10,575 nucleotides of DNA from assembly GCA_027578815.1 (NCBI GenBank), contig JANBTH010000855.1, positions 1 through 10,575 of the forward strand, written 5' to 3'. Both the position numbers and the translations under genes were made by a program. The notes under the pieces are model-generated. The model made no database searches and was not told the DNA's origin. It was given only the letters and a program-made list of their open reading frames with translations. Positions 1 to 6,873 of the stretch are shown piece after piece (positions within the stretch are counted from its first letter, which is position 1; each line of letters begins with the position of its first letter). This stretch comes from Coemansia sp. RSA 1804 (Eukaryota; Kickxellomycota; Kickxellomycetes; Kickxellales; Kickxellaceae).

Positions 1-299
1 CTGCTGGCACCCGCGCCACGCCCTCGCAACGAGCGTTTCTGAAACCCGTACACAGACTTGCCGCCCATGCTGAAAAGACCGGCTGCCTCCTCCGAGCTGT
101 TCTCCTTGTCGTCTGTGTCCAGCGACGCTCCAAGCCTCAGGATCTCTGTTATCTCAGACACCCCGCGCGTTGGCGTGTAGTTTGTGGCGTCTGTGAGCTT
201 TGTCTTGTGCCCCTTCTTCGTCGCTGTCAGAGTAAGCCCCATGTCGACTCTGGTGCGCGCTCTGGCCATGCGCGGCGTGCTTTGCTCCGGCGTATCCAT
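1..299 (-). CDS. Unrecognised protein, N-terminal part (runs off the left edge)
   Basis: The minus strand is open from an ATG at 299 to the window edge, giving 99 complete codons. The frame remains open upstream to a stop at 351-353 with no other ATG, so 299 is the first possible Met. The predicted protein is polar and low in hydrophobics. It has a basic Arg-rich start (MDTPEQSTPRMARARTRVD), a Lys/Thr-rich stretch, an acidic patch around residues 64-72 (DTDDKENSSEE) and a basic Gly/Arg-rich segment near residue 90. There is no signal peptide or membrane segment, and such composition suits a largely disordered nuclear or regulatory protein. I do not recognise the family. It is divergent from ALG6. 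GC-rich codon use like its neighbours and an upstream tract that is pyrimidine-rich on its own coding strand support a real gene. Confidence 0.6.
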   Translation of the reverse strand, partial: MDTPEQSTPRMARARTRVDMGLTLTATKKGHKTKLTDATNYTPTRGVSEITEILRLGASLDTDDKENSSEEAAGLFSMGGKSVYGFQKRSLRGRGAGAS

Positions 300-739
300 G
301 GCAACTTCGGCTGTTTGAGAGTATGAGGACAAGCCCTGCAGTAATATCAGCTATGTTTACAATAACAGAAGAGAAGACACAACAATATTATTATAAAAAC
401 AACATGGAACGTCTTTGTGTATTCCAAACAAGAGCAGGAAAAGCAAAAGAATAAAGCAGATTCGAGAGAAGGAAAAAAGCGGGCTTTGGTATTTATTATT
501 GTTTGTTTGAGAATGATGCGCGAACAAGGCGCCTTTTCTTGAGCGTGTGTTTTTTTTTTCATGCTCATTCTGTTCAGATCCGCTCTTGCTTCTTTTTCGC
601 CCCTTGGCTCCCTCGGGGTTTTCTTCTCCTTTTCTTTTCTTTTGGTTTCTTCTCTTTTCTTCAACTGGCTCTTTAGTTCTTTCCATATTCTTTCTTCACC
701 CTTGCCACCAGTGCTTCCTTTTGTCATTGTATTGGTGCA
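300..739. promoter_or_regulatory. Divergent promoter region between the unrecognised gene and ALG6
   Basis: No gene is visible in these 440 bases. The plus strand is purine-rich at about 425-480 and turns strongly pyrimidine-rich at about 547-720. Read on each gene's coding strand, both ALG6 and the leftward gene therefore have a C/T-rich tract ahead of their start. Such tracts are common in fungal promoters and 5' leaders. I found no convincing TATA box. Confidence 0.55.
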
Positions 740-2314
740 ATGTCTCCAAAAAGACGCACAGCCAAGACGGCGGCTGCCCGTCCAACAGAGGTCGTCCCGG
801 CGTACAGATGGATCCGGCTTCTCAAACAGCAGGACGCGCGCGGAGTAGCGCTGCCGGCCACGCTGCTGTTTTCGCTCCTTGTGCGGTGGTGCGTTGCGCT
901 GCACGGCTACTCTGGATTCCAGGATCCACCGATGCACGGCGACTACGAGGCACAGCGCCACTGGATGGAGATCACAGCCCATCTTCCGGCGTCGGAGTGG
1001 TACTTCTACGACCTTCAGTACTGGGGCCTTGACTATCCGCCGCTGACTGCGTTCCAAAGCTGGCTCTGCGGGCGTGTTGCCAACTGGATTGATCCGACAT
1101 GGGTTGCGCTGGACAGCTCGCGCGGTATCGAGACGCACGAGAGCAAGCTGTTTATGCGGGCCAGTGTCGTTGCTCTCGAGTTCATCGTCTACGTGCCTGC
1201 GGTTATCCTGCTGCTTGGGGCGCGGCAGATAGGCGGCGCTTCTTCCTGGACGACACGGCAGGTTGCTCTGCTTACGGTGCTTCTGCAGCCGTGTCTGCTG
1301 CTTGTCGACCACGGACACTTCCAGTACAACTCTGTGATGCTCGGGTTCCTCGTCTGGTCGCTGTACTTTGCTGCGCAACAGCGCTATGTCCTGATGGCGA
1401 TCTCGTTCTCCTGCGCGCTGCTGTTCAAGCAGATGGCGCTGTACTTTGCACCGGCGGTGTTTGCGTTTCTCCTTGCAAAGTGCTTTCAGCGCCAGCACGG
1501 GCTTGCGCTGTTTGTAAAGCTAGGGCTGGCCGTGGCCGGTACGTTTGGGGTCGCGCTGTTGCCGTGGATCCGCTCGCCCGATCAGCTGTACCAGATCCTG
1601 GTCCGCGTATTTCCGGTTGCGCGGGGCCTGTACGAGGACAAGGTGGCCAATATCTGGTGTGCGCTGAACGTTGCCGTCAAGCTGCGCGATATGTTCGGTG
1701 TGCGCACCCTGTTGCGCATGGCCACCGCTGCAACCAGCCTTGCGTTTCTGCCGTCCTGCATCCACCTGTTCATATCCACCAGGCGACTGGGAGCGGGCAC
1801 GGCGGACTCGAGTTCCCTGAGGCTGCTGTGCTACGCGCTGCTTAACACGTCGCTGGCGTTCTTCCTGTTTTCGTTCCAGGTCCACGAGAAATCCATCCTG
1901 CTCCCCTTGGCGCCGGCGCTTCTGCTGGCGATCGACGAGCACTGGGCTGTCAGCTGGCTTGTGCAAACCGCGTTGTTCAGCATGTATCCTCTTCTCTTCC
2001 GCGACGGGTTGCAGCTGCCTTACTGCGTTCTGGCCGTCGGGTGGTCGCTGCTGCGTAGCTGTCCGGCGTGCCCTTCCGACAAGCGAACCCCGCGGCTGGT
2101 GGTTCTGCTGCAATGGCTTTCGACTCTTGCCATGGTAGCCATCCACGCAATGCACGCGCTGGTGCCTCCGCCATCGTCGCTGCCAGACATCTACGTTGTT
2201 GCAAATGTGCTTCTCTCATGCGCCATGTTTGCGTTCTTCTTCGTTTACTTTAACTACCGGCAGTTCACGCTCTTGCACTCGATGCATGCGCAGGCAAAAG
2301 TCAAGACCGCTTGA
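740..2314 (+). CDS. ALG6: Dolichyl-P-Glc:Man9GlcNAc2-PP-dolichol alpha-1,3-glucosyltransferase (ALG6)
   Basis: An intronless 524-residue multi-pass ER membrane protein of the ALG6/ALG8 (GT57) family. In this family ALG6 transfers the first glucose from dolichyl-phosphate-glucose onto the lipid-linked Man9GlcNAc2 precursor for N-glycosylation. Visible hallmarks are GDYEAQRHW at 67-75, whose Asp68 sits where the family's essential luminal Asp lies; YWGLDYPP at 94-101; DHGHFQYN at 190-197; an FPxxRGLYEDKVANIWC block near 291-307; and FQVHEKSIL at 379-387. DYEAQRHW together with EDKVANIWC favours ALG6 over ALG8. The first membrane segment is at about 36-54 after a basic cytosolic start, and many Leu/Phe/Ala-rich segments follow. 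The last five residues, KVKTA, fit a KxKxx ER-retrieval signal. The start is the first ATG after the polypyrimidine tract. Length is normal for the family. The gene is convergent with the RSL1D1-like gene, 81 bases away. Confidence 0.96.
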   Translation: MSPKRRTAKTAAARPTEVVPAYRWIRLLKQQDARGVALPATLLFSLLVRWCVALHGYSGFQDPPMHGDYEAQRHWMEITAHLPASEWYFYDLQYWGLDYPPLTAFQSWLCGRVANWIDPTWVALDSSRGIETHESKLFMRASVVALEFIVYVPAVILLLGARQIGGASSWTTRQVALLTVLLQPCLLLVDHGHFQYNSVMLGFLVWSLYFAAQQRYVLMAISFSCALLFKQMALYFAPAVFAFLLAKCFQRQHGLALFVKLGLAVAGTFGVALLPWIRSPDQLYQILVRVFPVARGLYEDKVANIWCALNVAVKLRDMFGVRTLLRMATAATSLAFLPSCIHLFISTRRLGAGTADSSSLRLLCYALLNTSLAFFLFSFQVHEKSILLPLAPALLLAIDEHWAVSWLVQTALFSMYPLLFRDGLQLPYCVLAVGWSLLRSCPACPSDKRTPRLVVLLQWLSTLAMVAIHAMHALVPPPSSLPDIYVVANVLLSCAMFAFFFVYFNYRQFTLLHSMHAQAKVKTA

Positions 2315-2334
2315 TGGGGGGGGGGATGTTTTGT

Positions 2335-2340
2335 AATAAA
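2335..2340 (+). terminator. Candidate polyadenylation signal AATAAA for ALG6
   Basis: A canonical AATAAA lies 21 bases after the ALG6 stop, just past a run of ten G residues at 2316-2325. Only 55 bases separate it from the stop codon of the convergent gene, so the two 3' UTRs probably overlap. Confidence 0.5.
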
Positions 2341-2395
2341 GATAGAAAGAGAAAAGAAAAGGAAAGTGTTTGCGTTATACGAATGTTACATCCGC

Positions 2396-3434
2396 TCAGA
2401 CGGCCGCTGCTGTGGCACGCTTTTTTGGCTGTGCCTTTTCGGCAGCGGTGCTGGGACGCGGAAGAGAGCCTTTCTTTTGTTTTTTGTCCTGCTTGGGTTT
2501 CGCAGCAGCAGCAGTGGCAGCAGCAGTCTCGGCCTTCTTTGTCTTCTTCGCGCTTTCTTCCTTTGGCGGAGCCGCTTCCGTCTTGGCACTGGCGGTGGTA
2601 ATGATGGTCGGAGGGTTGGGCAGCGAGTTGTAGATAGGCAGGGTCAGCGATTTGCCGGTCTTGATTCCAACCGCCTGGATGTTGTCCCAGCCCTTGGGGA
2701 CGCATTTAGCAATAACGTCCATTGCGCCCTGGATGTTGTCGGCCAGCTCTGGTGCCGCCATCGCGGTTGTGCCGATCTTGGCCGCATTGCATGTGCCCTT
2801 GCCCTGTCTGTAGTACGTGCACGACAGCGCCCTCTTGATCTCCTTCTCCAGGTCGCTGGCCAGCAGATTCACGGGCGCCGGCGTCTTCTTGGCCTTGAAG
2901 AACTTGACTCCGAGGATCTCTGGCAGGCTGTTGACAACCCGGTCGTCGGTGAGGAACAGGTCGTGCATGGCGACCAGTTGCCGTCTGGCCTCGTACGACT
3001 TGTACTCCGTCTTCAGCTGCAGCACCGTGATGACCTCCTTGATCTGGGGCACCTTGAGCTCCTTCAGTGCCTCCACGCTGGTCTTTTCCGTGCCCTTGGT
3101 GATCAGGCAGACCGAGCTCGTTTCTCTGTACAGCGGCACGCGCAGCGGAATCCGGTACGGCTTATGGCGCTCCTTGCCGCTTATCTTCTTCAGGCTAATA
3201 ACCAGGTGCACAATCTCCTCGTCGTCCGCAAACAGGCTGGTGTTCTGCTCGCTGCTGCTCTTCTTCTCAGCGTAGCTAAGCAGCGCCTTGCTGGCCTTGA
3301 GTACCTACATTTGTTTTTTTTATCGTTGAGAATACCAGCAAGTGCATAGTTAGTAACTGCGAGAGGAAGAGGGCTAGTGGGGGTTTCAGTACGGCTGTTG
3401 CTGTTCAACTTACCAGCTCGTGGTTCAACGACAT
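2396..3434 (-). CDS. RSL1D1: Ribosomal L1 domain nucleolar protein (Cic1/Utp30/RSL1D1 family), one intron
   Basis: Coding exons join 3434-3414 and 3304-2396, giving 309 residues. The first exon encodes only MSLNHEL and is followed by a GTAAGT donor. The L1-fold domain spans about residues 5-245. It includes HLVISLKKI at 40-48, the family-like KPYRIPLRVPL at 55-65, VCLITKG at 72-78, and a late segment (VPKGWDNIQAVGIKTGKS, 209-226) typical of L1 proteins. The tail from about 247 is Ala/Lys-rich and low-complexity, with basic clusters KKTKK (260-264) and KKQKK (281-285) that could act as nuclear or nucleolar signals. Known family members (yeast Cic1 and Utp30, human RSL1D1) bind pre-ribosomes and assist rRNA maturation. 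I cannot choose between the Cic1 and Utp30 branches by eye. It is not a canonical uL1 protein because of the basic tail and divergent core. LSM4 lies divergently upstream. Confidence 0.85.
3305..3413 (-). other. Intron of the RSL1D1-like gene with TACTAAC branch site
   Basis: A 109-nt GT-AG intron read on the minus strand. The donor is CTG|GTAAGT at 3413 and the acceptor is TGTAG at 3305. A perfect TACTAAC occurs at 3349-3355, about 45 nt before the acceptor. Removing it joins the seven-codon first exon in frame to a continuous L1-domain reading frame that has no usable ATG of its own at its N terminus. Confidence 0.88.
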
Positions 3435-3875
3435 GCTTTGCAGGTAACGGCGGTTGCTTTAATATATGTTTAGAAAGAAGAGTAGTGTGAGAGGCCGGGC
3501 TGGCTGGTATTGTTTAGTTCTAGTTGAAATTCAAGCAAGGAAGGAAACGAAACCAAAGTGTTGCATGGCAATGGCTAAGCAAAGTGAAATACTTTTTTTA
3601 TACGTTGAATGTTACAGACAAAAGAAGGAAAGAAAAAAAAAGACTGATCGCTGATTATTATTAGCCAGACAGATGTAATTCAAAGCGGATCGATCTCTGG
3701 ATCCCGCCGATCAAATCACGGATTCAAAACTCAAGCTTGGGGCTATCCTTTTGCAGCACGAGCTTGGTTCTTTTCTTGACGTTCGGCGTCATATTTCTAT
3801 TTTGCATTTCTCCTGCTGTTACAGTTGTGGACTGAGCAAGGACAAATCTTTCTTTATCACTTTCTTCTACTGTAA
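3435..3875. promoter_or_regulatory. Divergent promoter region between the RSL1D1-like gene and LSM4
   Basis: About 440 bases between the two start codons. It is AT-rich, with a TTTAATATATG stretch at about 3458-3470 near the RSL1D1-like start and a purine-rich block (plus strand) at about 3618-3644, which is pyrimidine-rich for the leftward gene. The only coding-like stretch is the tail of a doubtful minus-strand ORF from 3724 onward, listed separately. Confidence 0.45.
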
Positions 3876-4016
3876 ATGGTAAGGCCTCGGCGCCGTTGTT
3901 CTGGGATAAGACCGTCGGGACTGTAGAATTAAAGGACGAATTGGGCAATCCCAGCAGATAAAACAAGAAGAATGAGGAGGATTAGCGGTTTTGTTTAAAG
4001 CGAATTCTTGTTCCAT
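3724..4016 (-). CDS. Doubtful small antisense gene over the LSM4 5' end (82 residues if spliced)
   Basis: The minus strand carries an open frame from about 3990 to a TGA at 3724-3726. Its predicted product is polar and charged, ending RTKLVLQKDSPKLEF, and does not look like random translation of AT-rich DNA. It has no ATG near its start. One possible repair is a 44-nt intron (3964 to 3921, donor GTTTTA, acceptor CTACAG) joining it in frame to an upstream exon whose ATG is at 4016 (MEQEFALNKT...). The donor is weak and the intron much shorter than the others here. The frame upstream of that ATG stays open, so more exons could exist. I do not recognise the product. It would lie antisense to LSM4 exon 1 and intron 1. 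It may be chance; expression or homologue data would decide. Confidence 0.22.
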
Positions 4017-4744
4017 GTGCCCAGGTTTATCCGCCAGTTCTTCAGAATATGTATCTAAGATTCTTCCATGTATTTTTATTTATTGCCATACCCAATGTAG
4101 CTACCCCTTTCGCTGCTGAATGCCGCGGTCGGCTACCCAATCCTCGTAGAGCTGAAAAATGGCGAGACATACAACGGGCACTTGGAGAAATGCGATAACT
4201 TTATGAACATTTCATTGCGAGAGGTTATACAGACAGCTAGCGTAAGTGATGTCTGCCAGAGACTAGAGTGTTCTTATTAGCCACTCTAATATTGCCCTTT
4301 TCCGCTAGCAAAGACACAGACATACTAACTCTTTCGCCCCAATGGTTTCAGGTGTGTAGGATGGCGACAGGTTCTGGCGGCTTGTGGAGACGTACATTCG
4401 CGGAAACACAATAAAATACCTTCGCATACCCGATGCCGTAAGTACCGAGTCTGTCTTTCTCCTTTCCTTTCTTGGCTTTTCCAATTGGTGGTTCAAAACC
4501 GCTAACAGCCTTTTGCTGATCTTCTGCTTGAGCGCTGACTCGTGTTATGTAGGTGTTTGACAAGGTAAAAGAGGACATGCTGAAGAACCGTGGCATGGGA
4601 AACCGCGGAGGACGCGGCGGGCGTGGACGCGGCGGGCGCGGCGGCGGCGGCGGAGGAGGCCATGACGGCCGTGGCCGTGGCCGTGGTCGCGGTGGCCACA
4701 GCAACTATAACTCGAGCAGGAACCAGCGCAACGATGCAGAATGA
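3876..4744 (+). CDS. LSM4: U6 snRNA-associated Sm-like protein LSm4, four coding exons
   Basis: Exons 3876-3878, 4101-4241, 4360-4437 and 4553-4744 give a 137-residue protein, close to the usual LSm4 length. LSm4 is a ring subunit of LSm2-8 (nuclear, U6 snRNA 3' end, splicing) and LSm1-7 (cytoplasmic, mRNA decapping and decay). The Sm1 motif lies at about 14-44, with the LKNGETYNGHL core at 19-29 and RNA-contact residues in DNFMN (33-37). Sm2 is at about 60-72, with IRG at 61-63 and IKYLRIPD following. The tail from about 87 is an RGG/RG repeat with a seven-Gly run at 104-110, a typical arginine-methylation and RNA-binding tail. Exon 1 is inferred: the second exon starts at LPLSLL, other LSm4 proteins begin MLPLSLL, and the only upstream ATG directly followed by a good donor (GTAAGG) is at 3876. 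Exons 2-4 are secure; exon 1 is less so. Confidence 0.92.
3879..4100 (+). other. LSM4 intron 1 (inferred), directly after the start codon
   Basis: A 222-nt intron with donor ATG|GTAAGG and acceptor CAATGTAG at 4100. It is needed because exon 2 lacks an initiator Met and an in-frame TAG (4098-4100) directly precedes it. It is about twice as long as the neighbouring introns and overlaps the doubtful minus-strand ORF. No perfect TACTAAC is present; a weaker TATCTAAG lies at about 4051-4058. Confidence 0.65.
4242..4359 (+). other. LSM4 intron 2 with TACTAAC and tandem 3' splice sites
   Basis: Donor GTAAGT at 4242 and a perfect TACTAAC at 4323-4329. Two acceptor AGs follow: CAG ending at 4351 and TAG ending at 4359. 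Only the second restores the conserved DGDRFWR reading. The first adds eight bases, shifts the frame and meets a TAA at 4412-4414. Confidence 0.88.
4438..4552 (+). other. LSM4 intron 3
   Basis: A 115-nt intron with donor GTAAGT and acceptor ATGTAG at 4552. It separates LRIPDA of the Sm2 region from VFDKVKEDM leading to the RGG tail. Splicing is in phase 0. A GCTGAC at about 4534-4539 may be the branch site. Confidence 0.88.
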
Positions 4745-5191
4745 ATACGGAGGGTTGTTCTTTTTAACTGTAAAAATGTGCATGCTACGCCAGCCTTTCT
4801 TTCTTTTAGTGGTGGTGCCTATTCCGTTTTTTTTATTTGGCGTAAGCGATTTTGTTAAATGAATACACCTTGGCGAAGCTAGCTAATATAGACGTGTCCT
4901 TGTGACTTTTGTGGACTGGCCCACGGTTTATATTAATAATCGGCTAGCAACGAGAAACCGGAAGTGCGTTTTCAGCACAATTGTCGAAACCCATGCGAGA
5001 TCAGACAAAGACCATAAACTGGGGCAGAATATTAAAACGCTCAAAACCGCAGAAATGTTTACTTTCATGGATTAGGCGACGTATTTCACATTATATAATC
5101 TCTTTATAGTCTCTTTTTGCATCACTTTTTCTGGCTTTTAGCTGCAGCATATACGTTTAACACTAGTGCTCTTGGGATATTCAAGCGCAAA
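4745..5191. promoter_or_regulatory. LSM4 3' region and promoter of the downstream four-exon gene
   Basis: 447 AT-rich bases without a convincing coding frame. I looked for tRNA box A/B and U6-like sequence and found none. There is a T-run at 4829-4836 after LSM4. A TATATAA at 5092-5098 lies 94 bases before the ATG at 5192 and is followed by a T-rich stretch, a plausible TATA box and initiator for the next gene. Confidence 0.45.
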
Positions 5192-5770
5192 ATGAACACC
5201 AAGGCCGACTTTAATACGGAGGAAATCCAGCGGTTCATATCCAACGGTACAGGTTCGGTCAGAATATTGACCAGGAATAAGAGCAGTTTCATTATTTTAT
5301 TTTCATATTCGAATGTTTTCTGAGCAAGAGATAAACATCTTTTTTTTGTATATTGTTAATGTCATGTAGGATGGTTTGATGCCCAGGACAAGCTCAACAG
5401 CAGCACGCTTGACAAGAAAGGTACGAAGCGCTGGAGATGCCCTTTTTTATGATATAATATTTTTCCCTTAAACTACCGAATGCAAGCTCGCTTGTTCTGC
5501 TAACTCTAACATTTGTTCTGTTCTGTAGACAAGCCCGTGGTGTACAAAAGCCAGCAGGGCAGCAAAACCCGCAAGAACACAAGCAAGTGGAGTGCCAATA
5601 AAGGTATGTCAATGCGACACATCCAGTGTGCGCTGTATATGGAAAATATCTGAACTGCTATCCTAAATGCTCTGGTATCTGGATGTACTTTTTGGGAGTG
5701 TCTTGTAGGTTCGACAATGGCAAACCAGAAAGACTTTTTGCAAGAGCTGCGTCGCCAGATACAAAACTAG
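5192..5770 (+). CDS. Unrecognised conserved-looking 80-residue protein, four exons
   Basis: Exons 5192-5246, 5370-5420, 5529-5603 and 5709-5770 give 80 residues ending at TAG. The donors are G|GTACAG, AAAG|GTACGA and AAAG|GTATGT, and the acceptors are ATGTAG, CTGTAG and CTTGTAG. All three introns (123, 108 and 105 nt) are phase 1, and the frame closes exactly across four exons, which is hard to obtain by chance. The product is soluble and basic in the middle. It has an N-terminal acidic/amphipathic segment (FNTEEIQRFISNGWFDAQDK), a Lys/Ser/Thr-rich linker containing KPVVYKSQQGSKTRK and SKW, and a C-terminal amphipathic helix-like end (QKDFLQELRRQIQ). There is no membrane segment or signal peptide. 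I do not recognise the family. The donor of exon 1 could instead be at 5252/5253, adding Gly-Thr without changing frame. The stop lies 98 bases from that of convergent DCTN6. Confidence 0.75.
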
Positions 5771-5868
5771 ATCCTGAGCTTGAATCCTAGTAGAATTTTA
5801 CATATACAATTGATATAAAGCTTATATTCAAAAGGCACCAATGATATAATGTATCAGATTGAAACACC

Positions 5869-6513
5869 TCACTCCGCTCCTACGATGTGGTTGTAGCGCG
5901 GTAGCATCTCCTGAATGTACTCAAGATGCTTCCTATGCATAGAGATATGATCGGTGTTGCTATCGGCTCTTATGCGCCGCACCTGCGGGGACCCAAAGAT
6001 CACGGTATTGTCGGGAATATCGTCGCTGGGTTCCGTAGTGCACGTCGCGCCGACAACGCAGTTGTTCCCAAGCACACACGAGCCAAAGACCTTGGCGCGC
6101 ACCTGCACAACGTTCCTGTGTCCTACGCCGCAGCCCTCCACAAGCGCGTCTGTCTCAAACAGGTTGTCATCTCCAATGACCAGAGGCGTCTCGTGGTTGT
6201 TCACTATTGTCGCTCGCTCGCAAACGATGTTGTTGGCTCCGATGATTATCGGCCCCCTCTTTGCTATTATAGACGCGCCAACGTGGACCACTGTGCCGTC
6301 GCCAATCTTGACGTCGCCTTCAATGACGGCGTTCTTGCAGACCAGTGCACGTGGAGCTATCTGCAACCTACAGGGCACAGCATGGAAGGATGTTGAATGA
6401 TATGGCAGAGTAGAGAATCAGATCGCCTGTACAGTTTGTTGCTCCTGCTGCGCAATATAGCGTGAAGCGGGTGCTGTACCAAAGGATTCCTCGGGCGTCC
6501 TTTACCTTCCCAT
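5869..6513 (-). CDS. DCTN6: Dynactin subunit 6 (p27), one intron
   Basis: Exons 6513-6506 and 6367-5869 give 168 residues. The protein is a left-handed beta-helix (hexapeptide-repeat) protein: repeats such as AVIEGDVKIGDGTVV (16-30), PIIIGANNIV (42-51), PLVIGDDNLF (64-73) and VLGNNCVVGA (101-110) run over about residues 5-130. A C-terminal helix (about 143-160, ending LPRYNHI) follows. The start QIAPRALVCKNAVIEGDV and the end EMLPRYNHI match the DCTN6 pattern rather than DCTN5 or a bacterial gamma-carbonic anhydrase. DCTN6 sits with p25 in the pointed-end complex of dynactin, the dynein activator, and helps cargo choice. Exon 1 is only ATGGGAAG; donor GTAAAG and acceptor TGTAG give M-G-R-LQIAP in frame. 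Without this splice no ATG precedes the repeat domain. FIS1 is divergent, 360 bases away. Confidence 0.93.
6368..6505 (-). other. DCTN6 intron 1
   Basis: A 138-nt minus-strand intron with donor AAG|GTAAAG at 6505 and acceptor CCTGTAG at 6368. It splits codon 3 (AG|G). No perfect TACTAAC is present; a TTCAAC lies about 30 nt before the acceptor. Exon 1 contributes eight coding bases. Confidence 0.75.
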
Positions 6514-6873
6514 AATCGCTTATTGTTGCCAAGAACTATTACTAATGCAAGATATCCGTGGAATAGAATGAGAAAAAGAAGAGCGAAAAACAAGGCAAAA
6601 AAGATGATTTAGAAACACCCAAAACACAAAACCGGATTCGTGTTCGTTGGTGACGATATGGTCACGCTTTGATGACTGTGGCAGGAGATTGTGGGGGTGC
6701 TGCTGATTTCTTTCCATTTTATTGGTTTCCTTTTTCTTTCTACTTTTTTTTCGTTTTATGGCTAAATGGACTTTTTCGCCTTTCTTCCTTCAATCCAAGC
6801 AGCTTATTTTCTCTAGCACTATCTCTTTTTATCATATACGGTTAGCTCGACTAGTTGAAGTGGCGGAGCGGAA
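6514..6873. promoter_or_regulatory. Divergent promoter between DCTN6 and FIS1
   Basis: A 360-base gene-free spacer. The plus strand is purine-rich at about 6564-6608 and pyrimidine-rich at about 6715-6835. Both genes are therefore preceded by a C/T-rich tract on their own coding strand. I see no strong TATA box. Confidence 0.5.

Noticed and set aside
347..1498. Long minus-strand open frame opposite ALG6 (383 codons)
   Set aside because: It is antisense to a clearly conserved ALG6 reading frame, is Arg/Gln-rich as expected from GC-rich shadow frames, and shows no domain.
2366..3349. Long plus-strand open frame opposite the RSL1D1-like gene
   Set aside because: Shadow of a GC-rich coding exon. 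It is Leu/Arg-rich without a recognisable fold and crosses the intron acceptor of the real gene.
3466..3654. Plus-strand 62-codon frame in the RSL1D1/LSM4 spacer
   Set aside because: Low-complexity Lys-rich translation of AT-rich promoter DNA, with no start context or similarity to known proteins.
3950..4070. Resemblance of the minus-strand GRILD segment near 4063-4049 to the start of APC13
   Set aside because: Only five residues match, the rest does not align, and no exon structure leads into it.
4348..4704. Minus-strand Pro/Arg-rich frame opposite LSM4
   Set aside because: The Pro/Arg repeats are the complement of the RGG-repeat codons of LSM4.
4745..5191. Possible ncRNA or tRNA in the spacer after LSM4
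   Set aside because: No box A/box B pair, no U6-like core and no obvious cloverleaf could be found by eye.
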